This document shows positions 43,450 to 52,409 of a DNA stretch of 61,513 nt, one piece after another. Under the pieces are notes generated by a model that worked only from the letters and a program-made list of their open reading frames with translations, made no database searches and was not told where the DNA came from. The first letter of the stretch is position 1. Every line of letters starts with the position of its first letter. The position numbers and the translations under genes were made by a program. The stretch comes from JAHIYU01 sp964476155 (GTDB lineage: Bacteria > Krumholzibacteriota > Krumholzibacteriia > LZORAL124-64-63), in assembly GCA_964476155.1 (NCBI GenBank), contig CAYYYS010000014.1, positions 1 through 61,513 of the forward strand, written 5' to 3'.

Positions 43450-43938
43450 ATGGGCGTGTCTGTGGTGGTCTTCATCTGCTCGGGGAATACCTGCCGCAGT
43501 CCACTGGCGGAAGTGATTGCCGCCGCGAAGCTCCGTGACGCCGGGATCCGCTGTTGTTCCGCAGGACTCGCTGCGGTCGCCGGATGCCCGGCCACCGCCG
43601 AGTCGTGCGATCAAGCCACCGATCGCGAGCTCGATCTCGCGCGACACCGCTCGCAATCGGTGGATGATCTCGACCTGACCGGGGTGTTCTGGGTCATCGG
43701 CATGACCGTCGATCACGTGCGCCGGTTCAAGCAAGACCGGCTCGACTACCGGGGAGCGGTCGGACTGCTGGGTCTACCGGGCGTCGATCTGAGCCGGGGG
43801 GGCGACCCCTTTGCCGGCGAACAGGTGGACGACCCCTATCGCCGCGGCACCGTGGCAGCCTACGAGGCCATGGGTGAACAGGTAGACCGTCTGGTCGTCG
43901 CCTGGTTGCCCCATCTGAGCGAGGGAGTGGGGACATGA
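43450..43938 (+). CDS. Low-molecular-weight protein tyrosine phosphatase-like protein
   Basis: 162 aa. The catalytic loop is right at the N-terminus: Cys10-SGNTC-Arg16 followed by SP. The general-acid Asp is in DDPYRRG near residue 130. In bacteria such enzymes act on tyrosine kinases of capsule synthesis, on protein-arginine phosphate, or as arsenate reductases. The pairing with rpiB and an upstream Sua5 gene is the order seen in Firmicutes (ywlC-ywlE-ywlG-glyA), where YwlE is an arginine phosphatase. Threonine after Asn (GNTCRSP) also fits YwlE. Overlaps rpiB by 4 bp. Confidence 0.88.
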   Translation: MGVSVVVFICSGNTCRSPLAEVIAAAKLRDAGIRCCSAGLAAVAGCPATAESCDQATDRELDLARHRSQSVDDLDLTGVFWVIGMTVDHVRRFKQDRLDYRGAVGLLGLPGVDLSRGGDPFAGEQVDDPYRRGTVAAYEAMGEQVDRLVVAWLPHLSEGVGT

Positions 43939-44372
43939 AAATCGCCATCGGCAACGACCACCGCGGTTATGACCACAAGAGGGCGCTGGCCGCCTGGCTG
44001 GCCGACGCCGGCCACACGGTCCTGGACCAGGGTTGCGCCGATGTGGATTCGGCGGACTATCCCGACTACGCCCTGGCCGTCGGACGCGCCGTGGCCGACG
44101 GCGAGGTCGACCGGGGCGTGCTGATCTGCGGCTCGGGTATCGGCGTGAGTATCGCGGCCAACAAGGTCAAGGGTGTGCGTGCGGCCCTGTGCTGCAACGA
44201 CCAGATGGCGGCCACCACCCGGTGTCACAACGACTCCAACGTGATCTGCTTCAGCGCAGACCATACGGCCATCGACGATGCGCGACGTATGCTCGGCCTG
44301 TGGATGGCTTCCGAATTCGAAGGCGGGCGCCACGGGAGTCGCGTGGACAAGATCATCGATAGCGAGAAATGA
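43935..44372 (+). CDS. rpiB: Ribose 5-phosphate isomerase B
   Basis: 145-aa sugar isomerase of the pentose phosphate pathway. Key parts are IGNDHRGYDHK, the active-site Cys in VLICGSGIGVSIAANK and the CHNDSNVICFSAD region. It is coupled by ATGA to the phosphatase and followed 37 nt later by glyA, an order shared with Firmicutes and Actinobacteria. Confidence 0.95.
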   Translation: MKIAIGNDHRGYDHKRALAAWLADAGHTVLDQGCADVDSADYPDYALAVGRAVADGEVDRGVLICGSGIGVSIAANKVKGVRAALCCNDQMAATTRCHNDSNVICFSADHTAIDDARRMLGLWMASEFEGGRHGSRVDKIIDSEK

Positions 44373-44409
44373 CGGACTAGCGGCGAAGCGCCGGAAATCG
44401 GAGACGATG

Positions 44410-45654
44410 ATGAACGAGAAACTGAACAGCGTGGACCCGACGGTCGGGACCATCGTCGACAACGAGCTCGACCGCCAGCGCGATCAGCTTGAGATGATCG
44501 CCAGCGAAAACTTCACCAGCCTTGCGGTGATGGAGGCCATGGGCAGCGTGCTGACCAACAAGTACGCCGAGGGTTATCCCGGCAAACGCTACTACGGCGG
44601 CTGTGTGAACGTCGACGAGGTGGAGACCCTGGCCAAGAAGCGCGCCATGGCGCTGTTCGGGGCCGAGCGCGCCAACGTCCAGCCCCACTCCGGATCGACC
44701 GCCAACATGACCGCCTATCTGTCGGTGCTCAAGCCCGGCGAGAAGATCCTCGGCTTGTCGCTTTCCCACGGCGGGCACCTGACCCACGGTCATCCCGTCA
44801 ACTTCTCGGGACTGCTGTTCGAGGCTATTCACTACGAAGTGAGCCCGGACACCGAGACCATCGACTACGACCGGCTACGCGAGCAGGCCAAGACCGAGCG
44901 GCCGAAGATGATCGTGGGCGGCGCCAGCGCCTATCCGCGTTTCTGGAATTATGAGATCCTGCGCGAGATCGCCGACGAGATCGAGGCCGTGCTGCTCTTC
45001 GACATGGCCCACATAGCGGGTCTGGTCGCCGGCGGCGTACACCCCAGTCCGGTACCCCACTGCGACATTGTCACCTCGACCACCCACAAGACCCTGCGCG
45101 GCCCCCGCGGTGGCATCGTCCTGGCGAAGAAGCCCTTCTTCAAGAATGTCAACAAGATGAACTTCCCGGGCATTCAGGGCGGTCCGCTGATGCACGTAAT
45201 CGCGGCCAAGGCAGTCTGCTTCCACGAGTGCATGCAGGACGGATTCAAGGACTACGCCAGGCGTATGGTCGAGAACGCATCCGTGTTGGGCGAGTCGCTG
45301 CTTGAGCGCGGTTTCCATCTGGTGAGCGGCGGCACCGACAACCATCTCCTGCTGGTCAACGTCTCCAACAAGGGGCTGACGGGCAAGGATATGGAGGAGT
45401 TGCTGGAACGCGTGGGCATCACCGCCAACAAGAACACGGTGCCCTTCGACCAGGAGAGCCCGTTCGTGACCAGCGGTATCCGTCTCGGCACGCCGGCCCT
45501 GACGACCCGGGGCATGGGACCCGACCAGATGCGCGTCATTGCCGACATCGTGGATCGGGCCGTGGTCGCCCGCGAGGACGAGGCGGTCCTCGCTATGTTG
45601 CGCGGGGAAGCGCAGGAACTCTCCGGCGCCTTCCCCCTGTACCCGGAGCTGTAA
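44410..45654 (+). CDS. glyA: Serine hydroxymethyltransferase
   Basis: PLP enzyme converting serine and tetrahydrofolate to glycine and methylene-THF, feeding the purine genes in this window. 414 aa, PLP Lys227 in STTHKTLRGPRGG. ENFTS, NKYAEGYPGKRYYGG and HGGHLTHGH are family marks. GGAG (44400-44403) is 6 nt from the ATG at 44410 and too close to the one at 44407. Confidence 0.97.
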   Translation: MNEKLNSVDPTVGTIVDNELDRQRDQLEMIASENFTSLAVMEAMGSVLTNKYAEGYPGKRYYGGCVNVDEVETLAKKRAMALFGAERANVQPHSGSTANMTAYLSVLKPGEKILGLSLSHGGHLTHGHPVNFSGLLFEAIHYEVSPDTETIDYDRLREQAKTERPKMIVGGASAYPRFWNYEILREIADEIEAVLLFDMAHIAGLVAGGVHPSPVPHCDIVTSTTHKTLRGPRGGIVLAKKPFFKNVNKMNFPGIQGGPLMHVIAAKAVCFHECMQDGFKDYARRMVENASVLGESLLERGFHLVSGGTDNHLLLVNVSNKGLTGKDMEELLERVGITANKNTVPFDQESPFVTSGIRLGTPALTTRGMGPDQMRVIADIVDRAVVAREDEAVLAMLRGEAQELSGAFPLYPEL

Positions 45655-45672
45655 CCGGCAAGGGAGTCAATC

Positions 45673-46143
45673 GTGAAGTGCCCGAGCTGCGGCACCGATG
45701 ACGACAAGGTCGTGGACAGCCGGTCTGTCCGCGAGGGGCTTGCCGTGCGCCGCCGGCGCGAGTGTTTGGACTGCGGCGAACGCTTCACGACCTACGAGGC
45801 CATCGAGGCCAAGCAGTTTCGTGTCATCAAGCGGGACGGGCACCGCGTGGAGTTCGACCGGGCCAAGGTGATCGGCGGCATCGCCCGCGCCTGCGAAAAA
45901 CGCCCCGTGACCCTCGAGCAGATGGAGGCCGTGGCCGACGCCGTCGAGCGCGATTTGGCCTCGCGGCTGTCGCTGGAGATTCCGTCCCAGGACATCGGCG
46001 AGCAGGTCATGGCCAAGCTGCGCGACGTGGACGAGGTGGCCTACGTGCGCTTCGCTTCGGTCTACCGGTCCTTCAAGGACGTTGACGAATTCATGCGGGA
46101 GTTGCGACAGATCCTCGACGGGAAGGAGGGCGACGATGATTGA
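45673..46143 (+). CDS. nrdR: Transcriptional repressor NrdR
   Basis: 156-aa regulator of ribonucleotide reductase genes. The zinc ribbon uses Cys3, Cys6, Cys31 and Cys34; the ATP-cone (about 48-138) senses ATP/dATP. GTG start with AAGGGAG upstream. It overlaps tatC by 8 bp. No nrd gene is in the window. Confidence 0.96.
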   Translation: MKCPSCGTDDDKVVDSRSVREGLAVRRRRECLDCGERFTTYEAIEAKQFRVIKRDGHRVEFDRAKVIGGIARACEKRPVTLEQMEAVADAVERDLASRLSLEIPSQDIGEQVMAKLRDVDEVAYVRFASVYRSFKDVDEFMRELRQILDGKEGDDD

Positions 46144-46948
46144 CGGAACTAACGATCCCGACCAGTCGAGTCTGCCCGAGCCCGAACCGTCGACGGCGTC
46201 CGACGGCCAGATGACCCTGTTGGACCATCTGGAGGAACTGCGGTCGGTCCTGATCCATACCTCGATCGCGGTGGGCGTCGCCTCGATCGGTTGCTGGTTC
46301 CTGTCCAGCCCCCTGCTCGACCTGCTCGTCAAGCCCATGACCGCCTCGGGCAACATGGTCTACTTCAGCCAGCCCGCGGAAGCCTTCATGACGCGCATGA
46401 AGCTGGCGGTGGTGCTCGGTCTGTTCTTGGTGCTGCCGTTCGTGCTGCTGCGCGTCTACCGCTTCGTGCTGCCCGGTCTCTATGCCAAGGAGCGCAAGGT
46501 CGTCACGCCGCTGCTGATCGTCTCGGTGGGCCTGTTCTATCTGGGCGTGGCGTTCGCCTATGTGGTGCTCATTCCCAAGGTCATGGCCTTCATGCTCAAC
46601 TACGCCACGACCTACATGCAGCCGCTGATCGGGATCGGACCCTATTTTGCGTTCGTGGCCAAGCTTTGCCTGGCCTTCGGGCTGGTTTTCGAGCTGCCGC
46701 TGGTGATCCTGATACTCAGTCATCTCGGTCTGGTCAAGCCTCGCACCCTGTTGAAGAGCTGGCGCTACGCCCTGTTGGCCATCGTGGTCATGTCGGCGAT
46801 GCTCACGCCTCCCGACGTCTTCTCCCAGCTGGTCATGGCCGGACCCGTGATGCTGCTGTATCTGGGCTCGGTCGGGGTCGCCATCGTCGTCGATCGACGC
46901 AAGGATCATGAGGAAGATCAAGGGGAGTTGCATGAGGATGACGATTGA
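46136..46948 (+). CDS. tatC: Twin-arginine translocase subunit TatC
   Basis: 270-aa inner-membrane receptor for folded Tat substrates. It has an acidic N-terminal tail of about 28 residues, then LLDHLEELRS, the hallmark of TatC, and six membrane helices. FVLLRVYRFVLPGLY and the FGLVFELPLVILIL region also fit. AAGGAGGG lies upstream of the ATG at 46136. tatA/B are not in the window. Confidence 0.96.
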   Translation: MIDGTNDPDQSSLPEPEPSTASDGQMTLLDHLEELRSVLIHTSIAVGVASIGCWFLSSPLLDLLVKPMTASGNMVYFSQPAEAFMTRMKLAVVLGLFLVLPFVLLRVYRFVLPGLYAKERKVVTPLLIVSVGLFYLGVAFAYVVLIPKVMAFMLNYATTYMQPLIGIGPYFAFVAKLCLAFGLVFELPLVILILSHLGLVKPRTLLKSWRYALLAIVVMSAMLTPPDVFSQLVMAGPVMLLYLGSVGVAIVVDRRKDHEEDQGELHEDDD

Positions 46949-47017
46949 CTTAGAGTGGATGGCTCTAGACATTTGACCCGAATGAGCGACTGCACGACCG
47001 TACGCTGAAAGGCCTTC

Positions 47018-48022
47018 ATGTCACTCGTCGATCAGGAACGCATCAAGCTCTGGGCCCTTCAGAAGATTATCGGGCCCGAGTTGGAACGCTTCGATCAGGT
47101 CTATGACGATCTGGTCAGGGGAGACACGCCCCTGATCAACGAGGTCTGTGATCATGTGAAGAAGGGCAAGAGCAAACGCTTCCGGCCGACGCTGCTGCTG
47201 TTGAGCGCCAAGCACGAGGGTGGCATCGACGAGGCGGCGATCACCGCGGCCGCCTGCGTGGAGATGATCCACACGGCCACCCTGCTGCACGACGACTTTA
47301 TCGACGAGGCTCTCATGCGGCGCGGCCTGGCCTCGGTCACTCATCACTGGGGCCCGTCGACGGCCCTGGTCATGGGCGACTATCTCTACAGCAAGGCCCT
47401 CGACTGTCTGATCCAGGCCGAGTTGCACGACGCCATGAAGAAGCTGGCGCGGACCACGGTCCTGATGAGCCAGGCCGAGATGATGCAGATCGAGACCAAG
47501 TACGACATGACGATCAGCGTCGAGCAGTACCTCAAGATCATCTACCGCAAGACCGCCTCGCTGATCGAGTCGACCTGTGCGATCGGCGCCGGGCTCAATC
47601 CCGTACTCAAGGATCGGGCCGCGGTTTTCGGCGAGTTCGGTGGCAAGACCGGCTTCGTCTTCCAGATCACCGACGACGTCTTCGATTACCTGGGTGACGA
47701 GCGTCGGCTTGGCAAGCCCACGGGCCAGGACTGGGAAGAGGGGCGTATCACCTTGCCCCTGATCGCCGCCCTGGAGAATGCGTCGGCCGCGGAAAGCAAG
47801 ACGTTGCTGGATGGCGCCGAGTCCCTGGCCGTGGATGAGCGCAAGAGCTACTGGCCCGAGATCAAGGCCTTCGTCATGAAGCACGGCGGCGTCGACGCGG
47901 CGCGCGACATGGCGCGTGTCTACGGCGAGGAAGCCAAGCAGGCCATCACGCCCGTGGCCCGCGGCGTCCAGAAGGATCTCCTGGCCGTGTCGGTGGAATA
48001 CGTCCTGAAGCGACTCAATTGA
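47018..48022 (+). CDS. Polyprenyl diphosphate synthase
   Basis: 334-aa trans-type prenyltransferase. The two Asp-rich motifs are HDDFID (Asp92, Asp93, Asp96) and TDDVFD (Asp219, Asp220, Asp223). SKRFRPTLLLLSAKHEG precedes the first. The residues before the first motif (TLLHDD) suggest a long-chain product such as octaprenyl diphosphate for quinones, but chain length is not safe to predict by eye. It is separated from tatC by 69 nt with no strong promoter. Confidence 0.93.
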   Translation: MSLVDQERIKLWALQKIIGPELERFDQVYDDLVRGDTPLINEVCDHVKKGKSKRFRPTLLLLSAKHEGGIDEAAITAAACVEMIHTATLLHDDFIDEALMRRGLASVTHHWGPSTALVMGDYLYSKALDCLIQAELHDAMKKLARTTVLMSQAEMMQIETKYDMTISVEQYLKIIYRKTASLIESTCAIGAGLNPVLKDRAAVFGEFGGKTGFVFQITDDVFDYLGDERRLGKPTGQDWEEGRITLPLIAALENASAAESKTLLDGAESLAVDERKSYWPEIKAFVMKHGGVDAARDMARVYGEEAKQAITPVARGVQKDLLAVSVEYVLKRLN

Positions 48023-48062
48023 TCCCGGCGTCGGGATCGGCATCCCAGCAGATGGTGGCACG

Positions 48063-48560
48063 ATGAGCGAGCGAACCGAGCCCTGGTACGTCCACGAAAA
48101 CGGTGATGGTTTCCGCCTGGCGGAACTGGCTGTCCACGCCCTGCTCACCCGCAAGGGAGTGGACGTACAGGTGTTGGATCTGCGCGGACGCTCCGACGTG
48201 ACCGATTATTTCGTGATTGCCAGCGGCCTGTCGGATACCCAGGTCGATGCCCTCGGCCGTGGCGTCGACGACGATCTGACCGCTGCCGGTCACAAGCCCC
48301 TGCATCGGGAAGGATTTGCCAACTCCAAGTGGATCCTGCTGGACTACGTGGATGTGCTGGTTCACGTCATGCAGATCCGGTCCCGGGAGTACTATGGTCT
48401 CGAGCGTCTCTGGAACGATGCCGGCCGACTCGATGTGGACGATCTCTATTTCGAGCGACCGGACGTGGCGGAGCGTCATCCCGACCTGCCGCTGGTTCGG
48501 CGGGGCATGGCTGTGGGCAATGATAAGGCTGCGGACAACAGTACGGAAGAGGACTCATGA
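48063..48560 (+). CDS. rsfS: Ribosomal silencing factor RsfS
   Basis: 165-aa Iojap/YbeB family protein that binds L14 and blocks subunit joining in poor conditions. Core about 17-125: LDLRGRSDVTDYFVIASG, HREGFANSKWILLDYVDVLVHVM and REYYGLERLW. A charged tail of about 35 residues extends the usual length (about 105-120). Coupled to argS by ATGA. Confidence 0.94.
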   Translation: MSERTEPWYVHENGDGFRLAELAVHALLTRKGVDVQVLDLRGRSDVTDYFVIASGLSDTQVDALGRGVDDDLTAAGHKPLHREGFANSKWILLDYVDVLVHVMQIRSREYYGLERLWNDAGRLDVDDLYFERPDVAERHPDLPLVRRGMAVGNDKAADNSTEEDS

Positions 48561-50299
48561 CCATCCACGACATCATCCGCGCAGAGATCTTTCGGCGCCT
48601 GGAAAGCTACGGCCTCTTCGAGGAGGACGTGGCCGTGGCGCTCGAGAAACCGCGCGACCCGAGTTACGGCGACCTGAGCACCAACATCGCCATGGCCACC
48701 GCCAAGCGCCTTGGACGCAAGCCGCGCGAGTTGGCCGGCGAGTTGGCCGCCAATCTCGACTTCGATCATGACGTGATCGAGTCGGTGGAGATCGCCGGTC
48801 CCGGGTTCATCAACTTTCGCTATGCGCCGGCCTACCAGGTGGACCTGTTGCTCGACCTGTGGGCCGACGAGGGTGCCCTGCAGGACGTGCGGAAGGGCCG
48901 GGGACGTCGCATCAACGTCGAGTTCATCAGCGCCAACCCCACCGGGCCGTTGAACATCGTCTCGGCCCGGGCCGGCGCCTACGGGGCGACGCTCGTTCGT
49001 CTGCTGGACGCCGTTGGCTACGATGCGCATGCCGAATACTACGTCAACGACGCCGGTCGTCAGGTCGCGTTGCTGGGCAAGTCCCTGCGCGCCCGCACCA
49101 TGGAATTACTCGGTCACGCCGTGGGCTTTCCCGAGGACGGCTATAAGGGGCGTTACATCCACATGATCGCCGAGGAGCTGATCGGCCTGTCGAGCAAGGC
49201 CATCCAGAGCCAGGCGGACGTCTTCAACGACGAGAGCTTCCAGCGCCTGACCGCGCCCGACGGCAACGCCGACGCCTGGGTCGCGCTGGACGAGGACGAG
49301 TCGACCCGGCGCTTCGCCAAGTACGCGCTCATGAAAATCCTGACCTGGCAGCGCCAGACCTGCCGACGCTTCGGGTTGCGCTTCGACACCTGGTACTTCG
49401 AGTCGGAGCTCCACGAGACCAAGCGCGTCGAGCGGGCGCTCGAACGGTTGAAGAAGAACGAGGTTGTGTACGTCGAGGACGACGCCACCTGGTTCCGGTC
49501 GACCGATTACGGCGACGAAAAGGACCGGGTCATCGTCCGGTCCGACGGCACGCCTACGTATTTCCTGGCCGATGTCGCGTACCACTACCACAAGTTCCAG
49601 CGCGGGTTCGAACACGCCATCGACTTCCTCGGTCCGGACCATCATGGACACATCCCCCGCATGCGCGGCGCCATGCTGGCTCTCGGCGTACCCGAGGACT
49701 GGCTGGAGGTGCAGATCCTTCAGCAGGTTAATTTCGTGGAGGATGGCCGTCCCATCGACATGTCCAAACGCGAGGGCCGGTTCGTGACCATGGACGCCCT
49801 GTGCGACGATGTGGGTGCCGATGTGGCCAAGTACATCTTCCTCACCCGCAAGCCGAACTCCCATCTGGATTTCGACCTGGATATGGCCCGCGAGCAGTCC
49901 AACGAGAATCCGGTCTACTACGTCAAATATGCTCACGCGCGGATCTGCTCGGTTCTGCGCAAGTCGGAGGACGCCGGTTGGACCGGACAGGTACCGGTCG
50001 CCGCACCCCTCGCCAGCCTCGAAGAGGGCGCCGAACGCGCCTTGATCCGTGAGCTGATTCGTCTGCCCGAGGTCATCGCCGGCGCGGCCGCGAGCCGGGA
50101 ACCGCATCGTCTCACCACATATGCCCAGGACGTGTCGGGCCTGTTTCACCAGTTCTATCACCAGTGTGTGATCCTGGGTGACGACCGCGATACGACCGAA
50201 GCGCGTCTGCAACTGTGCCTACTGACCCGCAAGGTGCTGCATCGGGTGCTCGATCTGATCGGTATCGACGCGCCCGAGGTCATGGGGGATAAGGAGTGA
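48557..50299 (+). CDS. argS: Arginyl-tRNA synthetase with altered HIGH motif
   Basis: 580-aa class I synthetase. The N-terminal Add1 domain, SANPTGP, EYYVNDAGRQV and the C-terminal DALR domain are clear, and KMSKS appears as DMSKREG (Met402-Ser403-Lys404-Arg405). Where most ArgRS read GPLHVGH, this one reads GPLNIVSAR (Leu132-Asn133-Ile134-Val135), so both His of the HIGH box are missing. I recall similar GPL-V-NAR forms in ArgRS of some Firmicutes and other lineages, so this is likely a functional subclass. It overlaps rsfS by 4 bp. Confidence 0.95.
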   Translation: MTIHDIIRAEIFRRLESYGLFEEDVAVALEKPRDPSYGDLSTNIAMATAKRLGRKPRELAGELAANLDFDHDVIESVEIAGPGFINFRYAPAYQVDLLLDLWADEGALQDVRKGRGRRINVEFISANPTGPLNIVSARAGAYGATLVRLLDAVGYDAHAEYYVNDAGRQVALLGKSLRARTMELLGHAVGFPEDGYKGRYIHMIAEELIGLSSKAIQSQADVFNDESFQRLTAPDGNADAWVALDEDESTRRFAKYALMKILTWQRQTCRRFGLRFDTWYFESELHETKRVERALERLKKNEVVYVEDDATWFRSTDYGDEKDRVIVRSDGTPTYFLADVAYHYHKFQRGFEHAIDFLGPDHHGHIPRMRGAMLALGVPEDWLEVQILQQVNFVEDGRPIDMSKREGRFVTMDALCDDVGADVAKYIFLTRKPNSHLDFDLDMAREQSNENPVYYVKYAHARICSVLRKSEDAGWTGQVPVAAPLASLEEGAERALIRELIRLPEVIAGAAASREPHRLTTYAQDVSGLFHQFYHQCVILGDDRDTTEARLQLCLLTRKVLHRVLDLIGIDAPEVMGDKE

Positions 50300-50300
50300 C

Positions 50301-51209
50301 ATGTCCATCCTGGTGGTAGGCTCGGTCGCGTACGACACGGTGGAGACACCCCGCGAAAAACGCGAGCGTCAGCTCGGCGGCAGCGCGAGTTTCTTCTCGC
50401 TGGCGGCGATCCGCTTCGCGCCGGTGCGCGCCGTCGGTGTCGTCGGCGATGATTTCCGACAGGAGGATCTTGACCTGCTCGCGTCGCGTGGTGTGGACAT
50501 CGCCGGCATCGTGAGGGCGTCCGGGGAAACCTTCCACTGGTCGGGCCGCTATCACGACGACATGATCGAGCGCGACACCCTGGCCACCGAGCTCGGTGTC
50601 TTCCAGGATTTCCAGCCCGTCCTACCCGACGATTGGGCCGCGACGCCCTACCTCTTCCTGGCCAACATACATCCCGCGTTGCAGGAGCAGGTGCTGGACA
50701 GCGTCACCGCCCCGAAGCTCGTGGTGCTGGACACCATGAACTTGTGGATCGACACGACGCGCGACGCCCTCGCGTCCGTTCTGCGCAAGGTGGACGTGTT
50801 ACTGCTGAACGACAGCGAAGCGCGCATGCTTGCGGGGAAGAGCGGACTCGCCGAGGTCGCCGCGACCATTCGCGAGATGGGACCCGAGCACGTGGTGATC
50901 AAGAAGGGTGAGCACGGGGCCCTGTACTTCGGCCGGGATTCGATCCTGGCGGTTCCCGCGATCCTCTTGCCCGACGTGGTGGACCCCACCGGGGCCGGCG
51001 ACACTTTTGCCGGTGGATTCGTGGGGCATCTGGCGAGGGCGGGTGCGGACCGCGACAGTGACGACGCCGTTTTCCGTCGGGCCATGATCAGTGGGACGGC
51101 CATGGCCAGTTTCTGTCCGGAATCCTTCAGCGTCGAAAGCCTGACCCGTTTGTCGGACAGTGATTTGAATGGCAGAGTTCAACAACTGGAAGCCATGATG
51201 GCCCCTTGA
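50301..51209 (+). CDS. PfkB-family carbohydrate/nucleoside kinase
   Basis: 302-aa ribokinase-like sugar kinase. The catalytic signature is DPTGAGDTFAGGF with base Asp234; the N-terminal GGSASFFSLAA is the substrate-side glycine pair. Substrate unknown; PfkB members phosphorylate sugars, nucleosides or small alcohols. AAGGAG lies in the last codons of argS, and the start is one base after the argS stop, so it is the last gene of the rsfS-argS run. Confidence 0.9.
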   Translation: MSILVVGSVAYDTVETPREKRERQLGGSASFFSLAAIRFAPVRAVGVVGDDFRQEDLDLLASRGVDIAGIVRASGETFHWSGRYHDDMIERDTLATELGVFQDFQPVLPDDWAATPYLFLANIHPALQEQVLDSVTAPKLVVLDTMNLWIDTTRDALASVLRKVDVLLLNDSEARMLAGKSGLAEVAATIREMGPEHVVIKKGEHGALYFGRDSILAVPAILLPDVVDPTGAGDTFAGGFVGHLARAGADRDSDDAVFRRAMISGTAMASFCPESFSVESLTRLSDSDLNGRVQQLEAMMAP

Positions 51210-51252
51210 TTTGCCCTCCGAAAGCTTTCTTGCACAGAGGTGAGATCATCTG

Positions 51253-51282
51253 TTGTAAGGATTGCTTGTCCTCTGCTAAGAT
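51253..51282 (+). promoter_or_regulatory. Possible promoter for the 274-aa unknown protein gene
   Basis: TTGTAA (51253-51258), 18 bp, TAAGAT (51277-51282), about 55 nt before the start codon. Four of six bases match consensus in each box. Confidence 0.4.
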
Positions 51283-51338
51283 CAAGCTCGATGGAACGCC
51301 AATGACCTTAGCCTCAAGGATGAGAATGGGGGCACACC

Positions 51339-52163
51339 TTGCAAGAACATTACGACGAACATGAATGGGTGAACGACGCCGAACGCTGGATCTGCCAGAT
51401 CCAGGGCGTGCGCCAGTGTAAGATCGATCTGGGCGAAGAGGGCGCGATCTCCGGTATTCATGTCGTTTCAACTCCCGAGCGCGAGCCGCGCTTGATCGTA
51501 CGCGATGTCGAGGGGCTGTTGAAAGCTCGTCTCAACATCGATGTTTTCTATAAAAAAATCGGCGTGGTCCAGATTCTGGATCAGGACGACTCAACGCCGG
51601 CCGACTCCGCCCCGGCGCAGGCCCCGAAGCCCGAGCCCAAGCCGGCTCCCGAAGTCGCTCCCCGCGTGGAAACCCCGCGCAGCGAGCCGGCCGAGGTGCC
51701 GTTGATCCGGCCCGTGCCCCAGCCGGCTGTCCTGGTGGAGGAATCTCCGCAAGCCCGTGTGGAGTGCGCGAGTGTCGCCCTGGAAAGCCGGGGACCGTCC
51801 CTGCGCGCCTCGGTCACCCTCGAATTGGGAGATCTGTCGGTCAGTTGCGAAGAGGAGGGGCCCAACCATCCGGGTATGGAGGCGCAATTGCTGGGGCGCG
51901 CCACCTTGAAAGCCCTGCAGGGTCTACTCGACGAGCCGGTAACCTTGAGCCTGGCCGAGCTGCGCGAATCCGAACTGGCCGGCGAGCGGCTGACCATCGC
52001 CGCCATCGACCTGGTCGAGGGGCGCCGCAGCGAACGCTTTTTCGGTTGCTGCTCGCAGCGCTACAATGCGCGCGAAGCCAACGTTTACGCGGTTCTGGAC
52101 GCCCTGAACCGCCGTCTGTCGCTCTTCAATTTCAGGGAGGAGCCTGCCAATACGAGAGTCTGA
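51339..52163 (+). CDS. Two-domain protein of unknown function
   Basis: 274 aa, soluble, no signal peptide. Domain 1 (about 1-82) ends with LIVRDVEGLLKARLNIDVFYKKIGVVQI. It resembles short N-terminal modules I have seen in unannotated Firmicutes and Actinobacteria proteins (pattern: VHV, R-VRDVES-L-A-F, KKI-VAQ). A Pro/Glu/Ala-rich linker (about 83-130) joins it to domain 2 (about 135-270). That domain has alternating strands, GRATLKALQGLL, and REANVYAVLDALNRRLS at the end, recalling allosteric dimer domains or hotdog folds. Start TTG at 51339, GGGGG about 7 nt upstream, no in-frame ATG nearby. It stands alone between two transcription units. Confidence 0.7.
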   Translation: MQEHYDEHEWVNDAERWICQIQGVRQCKIDLGEEGAISGIHVVSTPEREPRLIVRDVEGLLKARLNIDVFYKKIGVVQILDQDDSTPADSAPAQAPKPEPKPAPEVAPRVETPRSEPAEVPLIRPVPQPAVLVEESPQARVECASVALESRGPSLRASVTLELGDLSVSCEEEGPNHPGMEAQLLGRATLKALQGLLDEPVTLSLAELRESELAGERLTIAAIDLVEGRRSERFFGCCSQRYNAREANVYAVLDALNRRLSLFNFREEPANTRV

Positions 52164-52285
52164 CTTTGTGGGATCGGCGCCGCTTTTTTCAAGTGAGCGG
52201 AGCGAAACGGATCCGATTGATTGAGCGAGCGAAGCGTGTCATCTAGAAACCACAGCCCTGGTACACTCATCAGGACGGAGGTGAC

Positions 52286-52354
52286 GCCAATGCTTAACTT
52301 CATCATTGGTCTGTTCTTCAAGTGGGAGTGGTAATCACCCCGCATTGGTTGGCG
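52286..52354. repeat. Inverted repeat enclosing a tiny ORF
   Basis: CCAATGC (52287-52293) pairs with GCATTGG (52342-52348). An alternative pairing uses CGCC (52285-52288) with GGCG (52351-52354) across a bulge. The stem would bury the start codon of the ORF at 52290 and close just past its stop. Confidence 0.5.
52290..52334 (+). CDS. Candidate 14-aa hydrophobic peptide
   Basis: ATG at 52290 sits 5 nt behind a perfect GGAGGTGA (52277-52284) and encodes MLNFIIGLFFKWEW before TAA. It lies in a 342-nt gap (52164-52505) with no other gene. The peptide is hydrophobic with a charged/aromatic tail, like small membrane peptides, type I toxins or leader peptides. The strong ribosome site is the main evidence; with so few codons no coding statistic helps. 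Confidence 0.4.
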   Translation: MLNFIIGLFFKWEW

Positions 52355-52380
52355 CCGATCCTGCATGAAGACTCAAGTGC

Positions 52381-52409
52381 GTGTCATGTCCTGACGATGA
52401 CTCTATATT
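52381..52409 (+). promoter_or_regulatory. Possible promoter for the HD-GYP gene
   Basis: GTGTCA (52381-52386), 17 bp, TATATT (52404-52409). Transcription would start near 52415-52417, which makes a GTG at 52419 an unlikely start and favours the GTG at 52506. Confidence 0.4.
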
